A DNA stretch of 64,000 nt from a virus. The stretch's first letter is position 1. Each line of letters starts with the position of its first letter. The position numbers and the translations under genes are program-made. This document shows, in pieces, positions 10,327-19,143 of the stretch. Location of the stretch: IMG/VR virus record IMGVR_UViG_3300027396_000021, positions 19,631 to 83,630 of that record, one strand, 5' to 3'. The notes beneath the pieces are model-generated. The model saw only the letters and a program-made list of their open reading frames with translations, did not search any database and was not told the DNA's origin.

Positions 10327-12735
10327 ATGTCTTACGTTATTAATAAATTTAACGGTGAACAACTAATAGTACTTGACGACGGTACTATAGACACCAGTAC
10401 CAGCATCAACTTAGTTGGAAGAAACTATGTTGGCTATGGTGAAGCACAAAATGAAAATTTTCTGTGGTTGCTAGAAAATTTTGCTAATAATAAACCACCA
10501 GCAAGGCCGTTAACCGGGCAATTATGGTTTGATACTTCGGCCAATTTAGTCAAAGTATATAATTTAGAAGAATGGGTTCCTGTAGGATCAGCAATTTTAA
10601 GCCAAGATGCTCCAACAACCACAATAGCCGGATCTTTTTGGTTGGACACAAATGCTAATCAATTAAAAGTGTATACTGGCTCCGAATGGCAATTAATAGG
10701 ACCAGAGGCGGTTAGAGGATTTGGATCGACTAAAGTTCGAGCAACTACACTAGATGATACTGTAGGAAATCAACGTCCTGTTCTTATATTTGAAACAGAT
10801 GATGTTCCTTTTGCAATATGTACAGCATCGGCGTTTACTATAAATCCTTATGCTGCAATAGATGGATTCGAAACTAATTTAACCGCTGGAATTAATTTAT
10901 CATCAGCATCAAAAATAAATGGAAATGTTACAGGTAATGCTGGAACAGCTGACGCATTAAAAACTAGTCGAAATATTAACGGAGTACCTTTTAACGGAAC
11001 TTCAAACGTAACTATTAAATCTTCTACAACACGTTCTTTGATTAGCGGATCATATATTGTAGGAAATGATTTTGACGGAGCTCAAGAAACTACTTGGTCA
11101 GTAGACGCATCATCTACTAATGCTATTGGAAAAATTGTAGCTCGTAACAGCGAAGGCGGGTTTTCAGCAGGTACAATTACGGCTACATTTGTAGGAAATT
11201 TAACTGGCAATGTAACTGCAACCAGCGGAACTAGTAGATTTAATATTATTGAAGCTAATTCTTTTGTTGGCGCAACACTTTCGGGAAATGCGGCAACAGC
11301 TACTCAACTAGCCAATGCAAGAAAAATTAACGGTGTTAACTTTGATGGTACAAGTGATATAACAATACCTGCACCTGCAGGTATATTAACAGGCAATACA
11401 CTGGCATCTAACGTATTAATGTCTAGTCTGACTTCTGTAGGAACTTTAACAGGGTTAAGTGTAGCAGATCTTGGAATAACTATAGGAAGTTCATCTCAAT
11501 TTAATTTGTTTGTTGACGATAGTGTTCCTACAATTAGATCTGAAACAGGAGCATTAAATTTTGATCTAGGCCCAACTGGACCTGACATAAAACTTGTTGA
11601 CACGTTAACATCGCTGTCATTAGGCGGCCCTAATTCTCCTGCACTAATAGGTGATAACATAACAAATTTAGGCATACCAAGTTACAAGTTTAACAATGTT
11701 TATGCTAATAATTTTAAAGGAAATGCAGATACTGCAACATTATCCTTAAGAGCAACTAATATTGTTGGCGGTGGCGCTGGCGCTCTAGTTATACAATCAG
11801 ATCAAGATACAACAACAACGTTGGGTTTAGGACCGGATGGATTTGTTCTGAGAGCTAGACCAGGAGGACCTCAGTGGGAACCGTCAATTGGAATAGAACC
11901 AATAACTGCTGGTAATCATATCACGATGATTAATACTGCTACTAGCGGTAGTTTAAGTTTATACGATTCATCACTTCCGGTTACTATTGGGATAGATGCT
12001 ACTCCAAACAATGTTCCTTTAACCGTTGCATCTCGAGATGTATATGGAAACATAGCTGCAAATTCATTTGTTGGCGGATTATTAGGAAATGTTATTGGTA
12101 ATGTTTCTGGAAATGCTGGAACAGTAACAAATGGTGTGTATACTACAGGAACTTATTCTAATCCAAGTTGGATTACTACGTTAGCAGGTTCAAAAGTTAC
12201 AAGCATTCCAAATTCATCCTTACAAAATCCATCGATTACTATTAATGGGTATACAGTTTCTCTTGGCGGTGCAGTTAATATTGCACTTGCAGGTATTCCG
12301 TCAGGGGGAATTATTATGTGGAACGGATTAGTAGTATCAATTCCCTCTGGTTGGGCGTTGTGTAACGGCTCCAACGGCACCCCAGATTTACGAGACCGTT
12401 TTATAGTAGGCGCAGGTTCAACCTATGCAGTCGGAGCAACAGGTGGTAGCAAAGATGCGATTGTAGTAAGCCACTCGCACTCGGCTTCAGTTAATGACCC
12501 AGGGCACTCGCACAGTAATGTAACGCAATATGGCAACCCAATAACTCGAATGGGATCTGGAACAGGAAGGCAAGCCGGTACATCTCCTGACTCGGCGTTA
12601 GGAAAATCTGATAACGGATCGAACACAGATAACGCTAGTACAGGTATTTCAGTAAGCATTAGCTCAACAGGATCTTCGGGCACTAACGCAAACTTACCTC
12701 CGTACTATGCACTTTGCTTCATTATGAAACTGTAA
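10327..12735 (+). CDS. Tail fibre protein with C-terminal tail-collar domain (third paralogue)
   Basis: An 802-aa protein with the shared N-terminal module (residues 1-140: V-N-K-F-N-G, V-G-R-N-Y-V-G-Y-G-E-A-Q-N-E-N-F, G-Q-L-W-F-D, L-I-G-P). A long central region repeats the A-R-K-I-N-G-V-x-F-x-G-T-S and G-N-V-T-G-N-A-G-T motifs typical of phage fibre shafts. The C-terminal 170 residues are a tail-collar domain (P-S-G-G-I-I-M-W-N-G, G-W-A-L-C-N-G-S, P-D-L-R-D-R-F-I-V-G-A-G) followed by a His-rich tip (S-H-S-H-S, G-H-S-H-S) of the kind that binds iron in trimeric T4-type fibre needles. GGAG lies 10 nt upstream of the ATG. Probably a receptor-binding fibre. Confidence 0.85.
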   Translation: MSYVINKFNGEQLIVLDDGTIDTSTSINLVGRNYVGYGEAQNENFLWLLENFANNKPPARPLTGQLWFDTSANLVKVYNLEEWVPVGSAILSQDAPTTTIAGSFWLDTNANQLKVYTGSEWQLIGPEAVRGFGSTKVRATTLDDTVGNQRPVLIFETDDVPFAICTASAFTINPYAAIDGFETNLTAGINLSSASKINGNVTGNAGTADALKTSRNINGVPFNGTSNVTIKSSTTRSLISGSYIVGNDFDGAQETTWSVDASSTNAIGKIVARNSEGGFSAGTITATFVGNLTGNVTATSGTSRFNIIEANSFVGATLSGNAATATQLANARKINGVNFDGTSDITIPAPAGILTGNTLASNVLMSSLTSVGTLTGLSVADLGITIGSSSQFNLFVDDSVPTIRSETGALNFDLGPTGPDIKLVDTLTSLSLGGPNSPALIGDNITNLGIPSYKFNNVYANNFKGNADTATLSLRATNIVGGGAGALVIQSDQDTTTTLGLGPDGFVLRARPGGPQWEPSIGIEPITAGNHITMINTATSGSLSLYDSSLPVTIGIDATPNNVPLTVASRDVYGNIAANSFVGGLLGNVIGNVSGNAGTVTNGVYTTGTYSNPSWITTLAGSKVTSIPNSSLQNPSITINGYTVSLGGAVNIALAGIPSGGIIMWNGLVVSIPSGWALCNGSNGTPDLRDRFIVGAGSTYAVGATGGSKDAIVVSHSHSASVNDPGHSHSNVTQYGNPITRMGSGTGRQAGTSPDSALGKSDNGSNTDNASTGISVSISSTGSSGTNANLPPYYALCFIMKL

Positions 12736-12737
12736 GA

Positions 12738-12780
12738 AGTTTAACTAATAAATATATAAACATTTTGGGACTATTAAACT
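12738..12780 (+). promoter_or_regulatory. Inverted repeat bracketing a late promoter and abutting a start codon
   Basis: AGTTTAA (12738-12744) and TTAAACT (12774-12780) are perfect 7-bp inverted arms with a 29-nt loop. The late promoter at 12748-12754 lies in the loop and the right arm touches the ATG at 12781. Only transcripts entering from upstream would carry both arms, so the start codon could be occluded in read-through mRNA and free in late mRNA. Confidence 0.4.
12748..12754 (+). promoter_or_regulatory. T4-type late promoter (ATAAATA)
   Basis: ATAAATA in the 45-nt gap before the fourth tail-fibre paralogue. Expected start near 12760 gives a leader of about 20 nt containing GGGA. Confidence 0.6.
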
Positions 12781-14589
12781 ATGGCATACGAAGTTAACAA
12801 ATTTAATGGAACGTTTTTAGTATCAGTTGCAGACGGTACAATTGATACAACTACAGATTTACGTTTCATTGGTAAAAATTACGCCGGGTACGGCGAAGTT
12901 CAAAACGAAAATTTCCTACATTTGCTAGAAAATTTTTCAAATACTACACCTCCACCGAAGTCTGTAACAGGTCAAATTTGGTATGATTCTCAAAATAAAA
13001 AATTAAAATTTTATGACGGGTCAAAATTTAAAGTTGCTAGCGGTGCAGAAGTTAGTTCTACAGCACCGTCTGGTTTAGCAACAGGTGATTTTTGGTGGGA
13101 TTCGTCAGCAAAACAGTTGTATGCCTATAACGGAACTGGATATACGTTAGTTGGTCCAGTGTCCAGCCCAGACCTAGGAACTTCAATTATAGCTGGTGAA
13201 GTTGTAAAAGGAACTATTTCGTCTGATATTGGACCTCATACAATATTAAAAGTAATTACAAATGATAAAGTTGTTGGTATTTTCAGTAGAACTGAATTTA
13301 CACTTGATAATGCACAAAATCCTATCGAAGATTTTACATATATTAAGAAAGGATTTACTCTAGCTAAATCACAAACAGGTGTTTCAACAGACGACTACGT
13401 TATGTGGGGCACAGCTCAAAATGCGAATCAGTTAGGCGGAGTCAATGCTGATCAGTATATTAGAGTTGGTGATAACGCATTTACATCTGAAGTAGCATTC
13501 AGCGATCCTGGATTTACAGTAGGCGATGCAACCGGCGGTGATCTAAGAATTCGTGTTGAAAACGGCGACGAAACTATTATTGAAAACCGGTTAGGAAATC
13601 CTATATATTTTAGAATTTCAGTAGTTCCAACAGTTGATGAAAGAGATGTTGCTGTGATAACATCAACAGGTATTGTGCCTGGAGATAACAGCACTTATTC
13701 GTTAGGCACTGACAGCAGTAAATGGGTCAACGTTTATTCTACTACATTTACCGGAAGTCTTGTTGGAAATGTTACTGGAAATTCAACAGGAACGCATACA
13801 GGAAGTGTTTTAGCCACCGACTCTACAGTATTAATAGACGGAACTACAAAACAGATTGGATACACTGGTGCAACCTTAGTAGGAACATTAACTGGTTCTG
13901 TAACAGGATCAGCATCGACCGCAACTAATGCTGGAAAATTAAATGACCTAGAAGCAACTAGTGATATTCCTGCAGGCGGCGTAGCATCTATCCCAATTAG
14001 AGATACAAGTGGTAACATTACTGCTAATCAATTTATTGGAACGTCTAATAATACAGATAAATTATTCCTTGACAAAACCAATGCAGTTACAGATCCTGCT
14101 TGGAGTGATTCAACAGAATCTACACAATATAGAACAGCAAGATTAACAGCAACTGCCTATTCTATTGCTGCTAGAGATTCTAGCGGAAATTTAACAGCAA
14201 ATATATTCAATGGTACAGCAACAGCAGCTAGATACGCTGACTTGGCAGAAAAATATCTAACAGATAAAGAATATGAACCAGGTACAGTTGTTATAGTAGG
14301 CGGAGAAAAAGAAGTTACAGCAGCAGATGTTAATACTCGTGCAATTGGTGTAGTTTCAACTAATCCTGCTTATATGATGAACAAAGATCTAGAAGGCGGA
14401 ACATATATTGCTCTAAAAGGTCGTGTTCCTTGCAAAGTTTACGGCGCAGTTAAAAAAGGAGATCGCTTAGTTGCAGGACCAGGCGGCGCAGCTATTGCTG
14501 CACACGGCAATTATGCTAATGTATTTGCTGTGGCATTGGAATCAAACGGTAACGATGGCGTTAAATTAATCGAAGCATTGGTGTTATAA
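12781..14589 (+). CDS. Tail fibre paralogue with possible self-cleaving chaperone-type C-terminus
   Basis: A 602-aa fourth paralogue with the shared N-terminal module (V-N-K-F-N-G-T-F, I-G-K-N-Y-A-G-Y-G-E-V-Q-N-E-N-F). The shaft has V-T-G-N-S-T-G-T-H-T-G-S repeats. The last 110 residues (A-R-Y-A-D-L-A-E-K-Y, Y-E-P-G-T-V-V-I-V-G-G, V-S-T-N-P-A-Y-M-M, G-R-V-P-C-K-V-Y-G, K-G-D-R-L-V-A) match the C-terminal domain found on T4-like fibre proteins and resemble peptidase-G2-type intramolecular chaperones; whether it cleaves itself cannot be told. It is preceded by its own late promoter, unlike the second and third paralogues, and followed after 1 nt by the next gene. Confidence 0.8.
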   Translation: MAYEVNKFNGTFLVSVADGTIDTTTDLRFIGKNYAGYGEVQNENFLHLLENFSNTTPPPKSVTGQIWYDSQNKKLKFYDGSKFKVASGAEVSSTAPSGLATGDFWWDSSAKQLYAYNGTGYTLVGPVSSPDLGTSIIAGEVVKGTISSDIGPHTILKVITNDKVVGIFSRTEFTLDNAQNPIEDFTYIKKGFTLAKSQTGVSTDDYVMWGTAQNANQLGGVNADQYIRVGDNAFTSEVAFSDPGFTVGDATGGDLRIRVENGDETIIENRLGNPIYFRISVVPTVDERDVAVITSTGIVPGDNSTYSLGTDSSKWVNVYSTTFTGSLVGNVTGNSTGTHTGSVLATDSTVLIDGTTKQIGYTGATLVGTLTGSVTGSASTATNAGKLNDLEATSDIPAGGVASIPIRDTSGNITANQFIGTSNNTDKLFLDKTNAVTDPAWSDSTESTQYRTARLTATAYSIAARDSSGNLTANIFNGTATAARYADLAEKYLTDKEYEPGTVVIVGGEKEVTAADVNTRAIGVVSTNPAYMMNKDLEGGTYIALKGRVPCKVYGAVKKGDRLVAGPGGAAIAAHGNYANVFAVALESNGNDGVKLIEALVL

Positions 14590-14590
14590 T

Positions 14591-15496
14591 ATGACTACAA
14601 ACGGATCAGATATCTTATCTTCTGATTATAATTCTATCAGAGCCAAAGCAGTATCGTTGTTAGGCACAGGTTCAGGGCAACGTGGATATAATCAGACGAT
14701 TCAATCGTCCGATGTGTTTGCAGGTAATCAAATCACTAAAGCCCAATGGGACGCATTGCGTTATGATATTGTTAATATTAAGTACCATCAGGATGGTGCT
14801 GTTCCTAACATAGTAACTATTAACTCCGGTGATTTAATTGGATACGGAGCATCTTATCCTAATAACAATTATGACACAATAATTAATTCTGCAGTAGAAA
14901 ATAAGTTTAATATTTCTCCAAGTACTTCCACAGTAACAACAAAAATAGGCCAAACAACAACATCGACTTGGTCTTCATCAGCCACAGTAACAGTTACAGT
15001 AACATTCTCCTCATCTGACGAAGCAAGATATTTCTTCAACAGTGGAGGAAAAATTAGAGTATCGTCGGCTTTTTCCGGAAATACATCAACATTACAAAAT
15101 GGAGCCTGGGCTTATTTGTTATTAACTGTAGGTACAGTATCGTTTGGAGCAAATACTCATCCAACATTAAATTATTACACTATGACTAATTCCTACCAAA
15201 CGGTTTTTAGTCAAGCTCAAAGTACACCGTATTCTGCAAATAATTACAGCATAGAAGTTAAAACAGACGTAGCTGATAATTCAGAAGGTACTGCAAAAAT
15301 ATTATATTTTAAAATAACATTAAATGACGGATATACCGATCCAAGTCCAGGAAATCCACCTCCTCCGGGCGATTCTGTTAGCGGGACACTTTCGGTTGCT
15401 ATTTCAGAATTAAAGGCTTCGGGAACACTATTACCAACCGGAAATTGGACAATAACTAGTCCTACATATTCAATTTCTAGTTATTCAGTTTATTAA
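14591..15496 (+). CDS. Virion-associated protein, tandem paralogue A
   Basis: A 301-aa protein starting right after the fibre gene's stop. It has an N-terminal helical part (D-Y-N-S-I-R-A-K-A, G-Y-N-Q-T-I-Q-S-S-D-V, W-D-A-L-R-Y-D-I-V-N), a Ser/Thr-rich beta region with A-R-Y-F-F-N-S-G-G-K-I-R-V-S, and a Pro-rich linker (P-S-P-G-N-P-P-P-P-G-D) before a short C-terminal beta domain. The F-F-N-S-G-G-K-I-R block is common in T4-like marine phage virion proteins. The next gene is a diverged copy. Probably a fibre- or baseplate-attached protein; the exact role is not recognised. No clear ribosome site is visible, so translation may be coupled to the gene before. Confidence 0.65.
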   Translation: MTTNGSDILSSDYNSIRAKAVSLLGTGSGQRGYNQTIQSSDVFAGNQITKAQWDALRYDIVNIKYHQDGAVPNIVTINSGDLIGYGASYPNNNYDTIINSAVENKFNISPSTSTVTTKIGQTTTSTWSSSATVTVTVTFSSSDEARYFFNSGGKIRVSSAFSGNTSTLQNGAWAYLLLTVGTVSFGANTHPTLNYYTMTNSYQTVFSQAQSTPYSANNYSIEVKTDVADNSEGTAKILYFKITLNDGYTDPSPGNPPPPGDSVSGTLSVAISELKASGTLLPTGNWTITSPTYSISSYSVY

Positions 15497-15512
15497 ATAA
15501 TTAAATAACGAC

Positions 15513-16433
15513 ATGGCTGTTAATGATCTAATTAAAGTTGCGGATTACAATTCTATTCGTGCAAAAGTGGCTCAGGTATTTGGGACCGGCTCAGTAACCT
15601 ACGGTTACGGACAAACATTACTAAGCAGCGATGTTTCAGTAAGCAGCAAAGTTACAATTAATGAATGGGCAAATTTAAAATATGATATAATAAATGCTTA
15701 TGTACATCAAAACGGAACACTTCCTACTATTTTAACAGTAAACGAGGGAGGTACTGTACGTTACAGTACAACAGATGCTCCAGTTACAACGTATGATACT
15801 CTTGCCACATCTATAGAAACTAATAGATTTTCAGTAGGAGCTGGTTTATCATTAGTTACCAGTACGGTGTCAACTTCTAGAAACGGATCCTGGAGCAATT
15901 CTGCAAAGGCAACTGTGCAATTTTATTGGGCCAATGCTACTCAAGCAAGACATTTTTTTAACAGTGGCGGAAAAATTCGAGTATCTGCTTCTTTAGGAAC
16001 AGACGGTACTGCATCTGCACAAAATCAAAAGTGGAGAGAATTACTAGCAGCAGTTGGTTCTAGAGATTTTGGCGGATCGACATCTACAACTCCGGCAAAC
16101 GGAGCAAGTTGGTACCAGTGTAATAATTCATTCCAAACATATTATAGTGCCAATGCTTCAAGTCCATACGGAAGCAATTCTATTCAATTAAAATCTAGAG
16201 TTGTTGATCAACCTTTGAATGTAAACGGACTTGCTGCGTCTGGCGAAATCGAAATAAATTTAGTTGACGCATACTCCGATCCAGGTTTTCCTCCACCAGG
16301 GGACTTAGTTGACGGAACAGTAACAATGAATGTTAGTGTAGTTTATCCAACCGGAATCCTTTACCCTTTAGGAACAGGCAATTTTACTGTTACAAATCCA
16401 ACGTTTAGTATTGGATCAATCACGTTCTCTTAA
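15513..16433 (+). CDS. Virion-associated protein, tandem paralogue B
   Basis: A 306-aa diverged copy of the preceding gene: the same order of blocks (A-D-Y-N-S-I-R-A-K-V, G-Y-G-Q-T-L-L-S-S-D-V, W-A-N-L-K-Y-D-I-I-N, A-R-H-F-F-N-S-G-G-K-I-R-V-S) and the same Pro-rich linker (P-G-F-P-P-P-G-D) near residue 265. The two copies differ most in the loops between these blocks, as expected for surface-exposed virion proteins under selection. It closes the plus-strand structural block; a run of seven Ts follows the stop but no hairpin precedes it. Function beyond a likely virion role is not recognised. Confidence 0.65.
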   Translation: MAVNDLIKVADYNSIRAKVAQVFGTGSVTYGYGQTLLSSDVSVSSKVTINEWANLKYDIINAYVHQNGTLPTILTVNEGGTVRYSTTDAPVTTYDTLATSIETNRFSVGAGLSLVTSTVSTSRNGSWSNSAKATVQFYWANATQARHFFNSGGKIRVSASLGTDGTASAQNQKWRELLAAVGSRDFGGSTSTTPANGASWYQCNNSFQTYYSANASSPYGSNSIQLKSRVVDQPLNVNGLAASGEIEINLVDAYSDPGFPPPGDLVDGTVTMNVSVVYPTGILYPLGTGNFTVTNPTFSIGSITFS

Positions 16434-16459
16434 TTTTTTTCTCCCTACAATCCCACAAC

Positions 16460-16466
16460 ATAAATA
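16460..16466 (+). promoter_or_regulatory. T4-type late promoter (ATAAATA) for the glycosyltransferase/radical SAM operon
   Basis: ATAAATA, preceded by C, 26 nt before the ATG at 16492. It overlaps the left half of the palindrome at 16463-16482. Expected start near 16472, the dyad centre. Confidence 0.65.
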
Positions 16467-16482
16467 ATGTGCGCACATTATT
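16463..16482 (+). promoter_or_regulatory. Perfect 20-bp palindrome overlapping the late promoter
   Basis: AATAATGTGC followed immediately by its reverse complement GCACATTATT. In RNA it gives an 8-bp stem with a GCGC loop, ending directly before the GGAG ribosome site (16483-16486). Late transcripts starting at about 16472 would lack the left half. It could also be a protein-binding dyad. Confidence 0.6.
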
Positions 16483-16491
16483 GGAGATTGT

Positions 16492-16839
16492 ATGGACGAC
16501 CTTTTGAAAAAATCGTTAGACTTTTCTAACTACCAACAAACTTTTTCAATTCAACGTAAAATCCTTAAAGAAAAAATTGAAGCCAAATTAACATACGGTG
16601 TTAATGGTGGAATATTTTATATTGATCAAACACTTCTAACTTTTGTTGAGATGCTTTGCAATAAAGGAAGGACAGATAGCATTATTCTAGATAAAAATAA
16701 CACACCGATTTTAATCGAAAGTTTAGAAGATTTTAAAAATGAAATTTTTAATAGATATTTTGAATCGTCAAATGAATATTATACGGCCTATCAAAATTTA
16801 AAGAAAAGCCGATCTGTTGAAAAATTATTAGAACAATGA
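16492..16839 (+). CDS. Conserved hypothetical protein heading the late sugar/radical SAM operon
   Basis: A 115-aa, mostly helical, charged protein with a central Y-G-V-N-G-G-I-F-Y-I-D block and a C-terminal E-Y-Y-T-A-Y-Q-N-L-K-K-S-R helix. No catalytic motif or membrane segment is visible and I do not recognise the family. It starts 5 nt after a GGAG site (16483-16486), right behind the late promoter and palindrome, and its stop overlaps the next start (ATGA), so it is translationally coupled to the glycosyltransferase-like gene. Being first in the operon suggests a small accessory or carrier role, but that is inference only. Confidence 0.6.
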   Translation: MDDLLKKSLDFSNYQQTFSIQRKILKEKIEAKLTYGVNGGIFYIDQTLLTFVEMLCNKGRTDSIILDKNNTPILIESLEDFKNEIFNRYFESSNEYYTAYQNLKKSRSVEKLLEQ

Positions 16840-17696
16840 ATACAGGTATTTTAATTTATGCTCACAATAATCGAACTCTCGATTACGCATTAATGTCTTT
16901 AATATCTGGAGGCCTTGCTAAAAAAAATTTAAATGTTCCTGTATCTTTAGTAACTGATCCTTCGACTGTTGAGTGGATGAAAGAATCAAACATATTTGAA
17001 AAAGCAATGTCAGTATTTGAAAATTTAATTATTATAGATAGACCGATTACAAACAATCAAAGAAAATTACACGACGGTGAGGAGTCTACAACTGTGCCGT
17101 TTATAAATTCTAATCGACATAGTGCCTGGGAATTAACACCTTACGATAGAACATTATTAATTGACAGTGATTATTTAATTTTTTCAGATCATCTAAACAA
17201 GTACTGGAATGTTGATTGCGATGTTATGATAGGTGAATCTATTAACGACATTTATAGTAATGATAGATTAGGTTATTTAGATAAACATATATCTGATACT
17301 GGAATTAAAATGTATTGGGCAACCACTGTAATGTTTACTAAGAATGAAAATTCTAAACTATTTTTTGATATGGTAGGTTTAATAAAAGAAAATTATGAAT
17401 ATTATTCAGACATTTTTGGATTTAATCCTACACAGTATAGAAATGATATTGCTTTCAGTATAGCAAAACACATATTAGACGGATTTGAACAATCCTCAGT
17501 CAACTCGCTTCCGCCAGTGTTAACAACATTAGACAAAGATATTTTGTACAGCGTAGACAATGACAAATTAAAATTTTTAATAAATTACAATCTTGACAGT
17601 AATTATTTTCCTTCGTCTGTGAGCAATATAGATATTCATATTATGAATAAACAAAGTATTATTAGGCACAAAGATAAATTATTGGATTTAATATGA
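16836..17696 (+). CDS. GT-A-type glycosyltransferase-like protein
   Basis: A 286-aa protein with a nucleotide-diphospho-sugar transferase-like layout: N-terminal strand (G-I-L-I-Y-A-H-N-N-R-T), W-E-L-T-P-Y-D-R-T-L-L-I-D-S-D-Y-L-I-F at about residues 98-116, where D-S-D is the expected metal-binding D-x-D motif, and a later region holding Y-R-N-D-I-A-F-S, resembling the acceptor-side N-D-x-A motif of GT8-like enzymes. No signal peptide, so it acts in the cytoplasm. It overlaps both neighbours by ATGA and is a distant paralogue of the next gene. Donor and acceptor are unknown; late expression beside fibre genes makes virion or host-surface glycosylation plausible. Confidence 0.6.
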   Translation: MNTGILIYAHNNRTLDYALMSLISGGLAKKNLNVPVSLVTDPSTVEWMKESNIFEKAMSVFENLIIIDRPITNNQRKLHDGEESTTVPFINSNRHSAWELTPYDRTLLIDSDYLIFSDHLNKYWNVDCDVMIGESINDIYSNDRLGYLDKHISDTGIKMYWATTVMFTKNENSKLFFDMVGLIKENYEYYSDIFGFNPTQYRNDIAFSIAKHILDGFEQSSVNSLPPVLTTLDKDILYSVDNDKLKFLINYNLDSNYFPSSVSNIDIHIMNKQSIIRHKDKLLDLI

Positions 17697-18532
17697 ATTT
17701 TGGATATTTGTTAATTGTTGCCGAAAACAAAACTGTAGATTATTTACAGTTGGCATATGCATTGGCACTTAGTATAAAAAACACACAAAAAGAAGGCTAT
17801 GATAAAGTTGCCATAGTCATTGACGACAAATCTAAATTAGACAAATTAAAAAGCTCTTGGGTATTTGATCACGTTATCGAATGGAGTCAAGAAACATTCT
17901 GGGATGGTAGAAGTTGGATGGATAAACTAACTCCATTTGACCATACGGTGTGTCTTGACGTCGATATGTTATTTTTTAGAGATTACAGCCACTGGATTGA
18001 TTATTTTGTTGAAAATTCTGAATTATATGTAGCTAATGACACGTATACATATCGTGGAGATTTAGTAACTAACGATTTTTATAGAAAAACTTTCACAAAA
18101 AATGATCTTCCAAATCTTTATTCTATGTGGACATTCTTTAAAAAAGATTCTAATTTAGCAGACGACTTTTTTAAGTTAGGTCGATATATAATTAAAAATC
18201 CAACTGAGTATTCTAATTTGTTTTTAACACAATATAAACCAAAGGTGTTAGGAACTGATGAAGCATTTGCCTTGTCTGCAAAAATTTTAGATATTGAGGC
18301 AGAAATAGCCTATAAATTAGAATTTCCTAAAATTGTACATATGAAGCCAATGATACAAAATTGGCCTTGGCCGTCTGACAAGTGGAGCAATCATATTGGA
18401 TTTTATTTGAATAAAAAAGGAAATTTAAAATTAGGAAATTTTCAACAACATAATATTGTTCATTATGTTGAAAAAGATAAAATTACAGAAGAAATAGTTA
18501 GCATTTTAGAGGAAATAGTATGGAAGAAATAG
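17693..18532 (+). CDS. GT8-like glycosyltransferase-like protein
   Basis: A 279-aa protein with the same fold plan as its upstream neighbour: G-Y-L-L-I-V-A-E-N-K at the start, L-T-P-F-D-H-T-V-C-L-D-V-D-M-L-F-F at about residues 80-96 with a D-V-D metal motif, G-T-D-E-A-F-A-L-S near residue 188 (the G-T-D-E/N-D-E signature before the acceptor site in GT-A enzymes), and a C-terminal H-x-K-P-x-x-x-x-W. It starts by ATGA overlap and ends overlapping the next gene by 13 nt. The motifs support a retaining-type, UDP-sugar-dependent enzyme, but activity is not proven by sequence; it could be a catalytically altered relative. Confidence 0.6.
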   Translation: MNFGYLLIVAENKTVDYLQLAYALALSIKNTQKEGYDKVAIVIDDKSKLDKLKSSWVFDHVIEWSQETFWDGRSWMDKLTPFDHTVCLDVDMLFFRDYSHWIDYFVENSELYVANDTYTYRGDLVTNDFYRKTFTKNDLPNLYSMWTFFKKDSNLADDFFKLGRYIIKNPTEYSNLFLTQYKPKVLGTDEAFALSAKILDIEAEIAYKLEFPKIVHMKPMIQNWPWPSDKWSNHIGFYLNKKGNLKLGNFQQHNIVHYVEKDKITEEIVSILEEIVWKK

Positions 18533-19143
18533 TAATTGATGATTTTGATGTATGGTTAGCTAATTTTAAAATTGCTGAAGTTAATTACGTTGCAGTCTTC
18601 GATCCTTTTTCCGGAAAAGTAATTTCCGTAGGGCCTGACACAGCATTTAAAGATGAAAAACATAAAGTAAACATTGACACCTTAATTGCTGAATCTATTA
18701 TTGATGGAAAATTGGGTATTGAAAAGTGTTTGGTTGATATTAACTCTAATGAATTTGAAATTTCTGAAATTCGTACATTAACAAAGTTAGACGATATTTT
18801 ACATAGAGTTGTTTCTTTAAAATATTCCGAAATAGAAAAACCAGATGTGTACATAACACACATAGCTGATAGCGGTGTTTTAATTATAGAGTTATCTGAA
18901 GAATTTGGCGGAACAAAAAAGGTAAACCAAGAAGTTAAAAAACGAAATTTTGTTTGGGACGGAGATACTGAGATGAAATTTTACATCACCGAATATAACG
19001 ATCCTAACTTGATTTTTGATACAATTTCTGTTAAAATTAATGAACTTATCGGAGATTCCAAGGTTATTAACGATATAGATTATAGTACGTTTAGCGTTTA
19101 TACAAGACGTCTGTTTAAAAATTATGTGATTGAATACAAATGA
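18520..19143 (+). CDS. Conserved hypothetical protein in the glycosyltransferase operon
   Basis: A 207-aa acidic protein with alternating strands and helices: W-L-A-N-F-K-I-A-E-V-N-Y-V-A-V-F-D-P near the start, a central T-H-I-A-D-S-G-V-L-I-I-E-L block and a C-terminal Y-S-T-F-S-V-Y-T-R-R. No catalytic motif, signal peptide or membrane segment is visible and the family is not recognised. The start overlaps the preceding gene by 13 nt (AGAGG lies 8 nt upstream) and the stop overlaps the next start (ATGA), so it is a coupled member of the operon between two glycosyltransferase-like genes. It may be a structural partner or acceptor protein; this is inference. Confidence 0.6.
   Translation: MEEIVIDDFDVWLANFKIAEVNYVAVFDPFSGKVISVGPDTAFKDEKHKVNIDTLIAESIIDGKLGIEKCLVDINSNEFEISEIRTLTKLDDILHRVVSLKYSEIEKPDVYITHIADSGVLIIELSEEFGGTKKVNQEVKKRNFVWDGDTEMKFYITEYNDPNLIFDTISVKINELIGDSKVINDIDYSTFSVYTRRLFKNYVIEYK

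Noticed and set aside
10318-10329. TATAAATG just before the third tail-fibre paralogue, similar to a late promoter
   Set aside because: The last position is G, part of the ATG start codon itself; a start 6 nt later would be inside the gene.
16434-16445. T-run after the paralogue B stop as a terminator
   Set aside because: No hairpin precedes the T-run.
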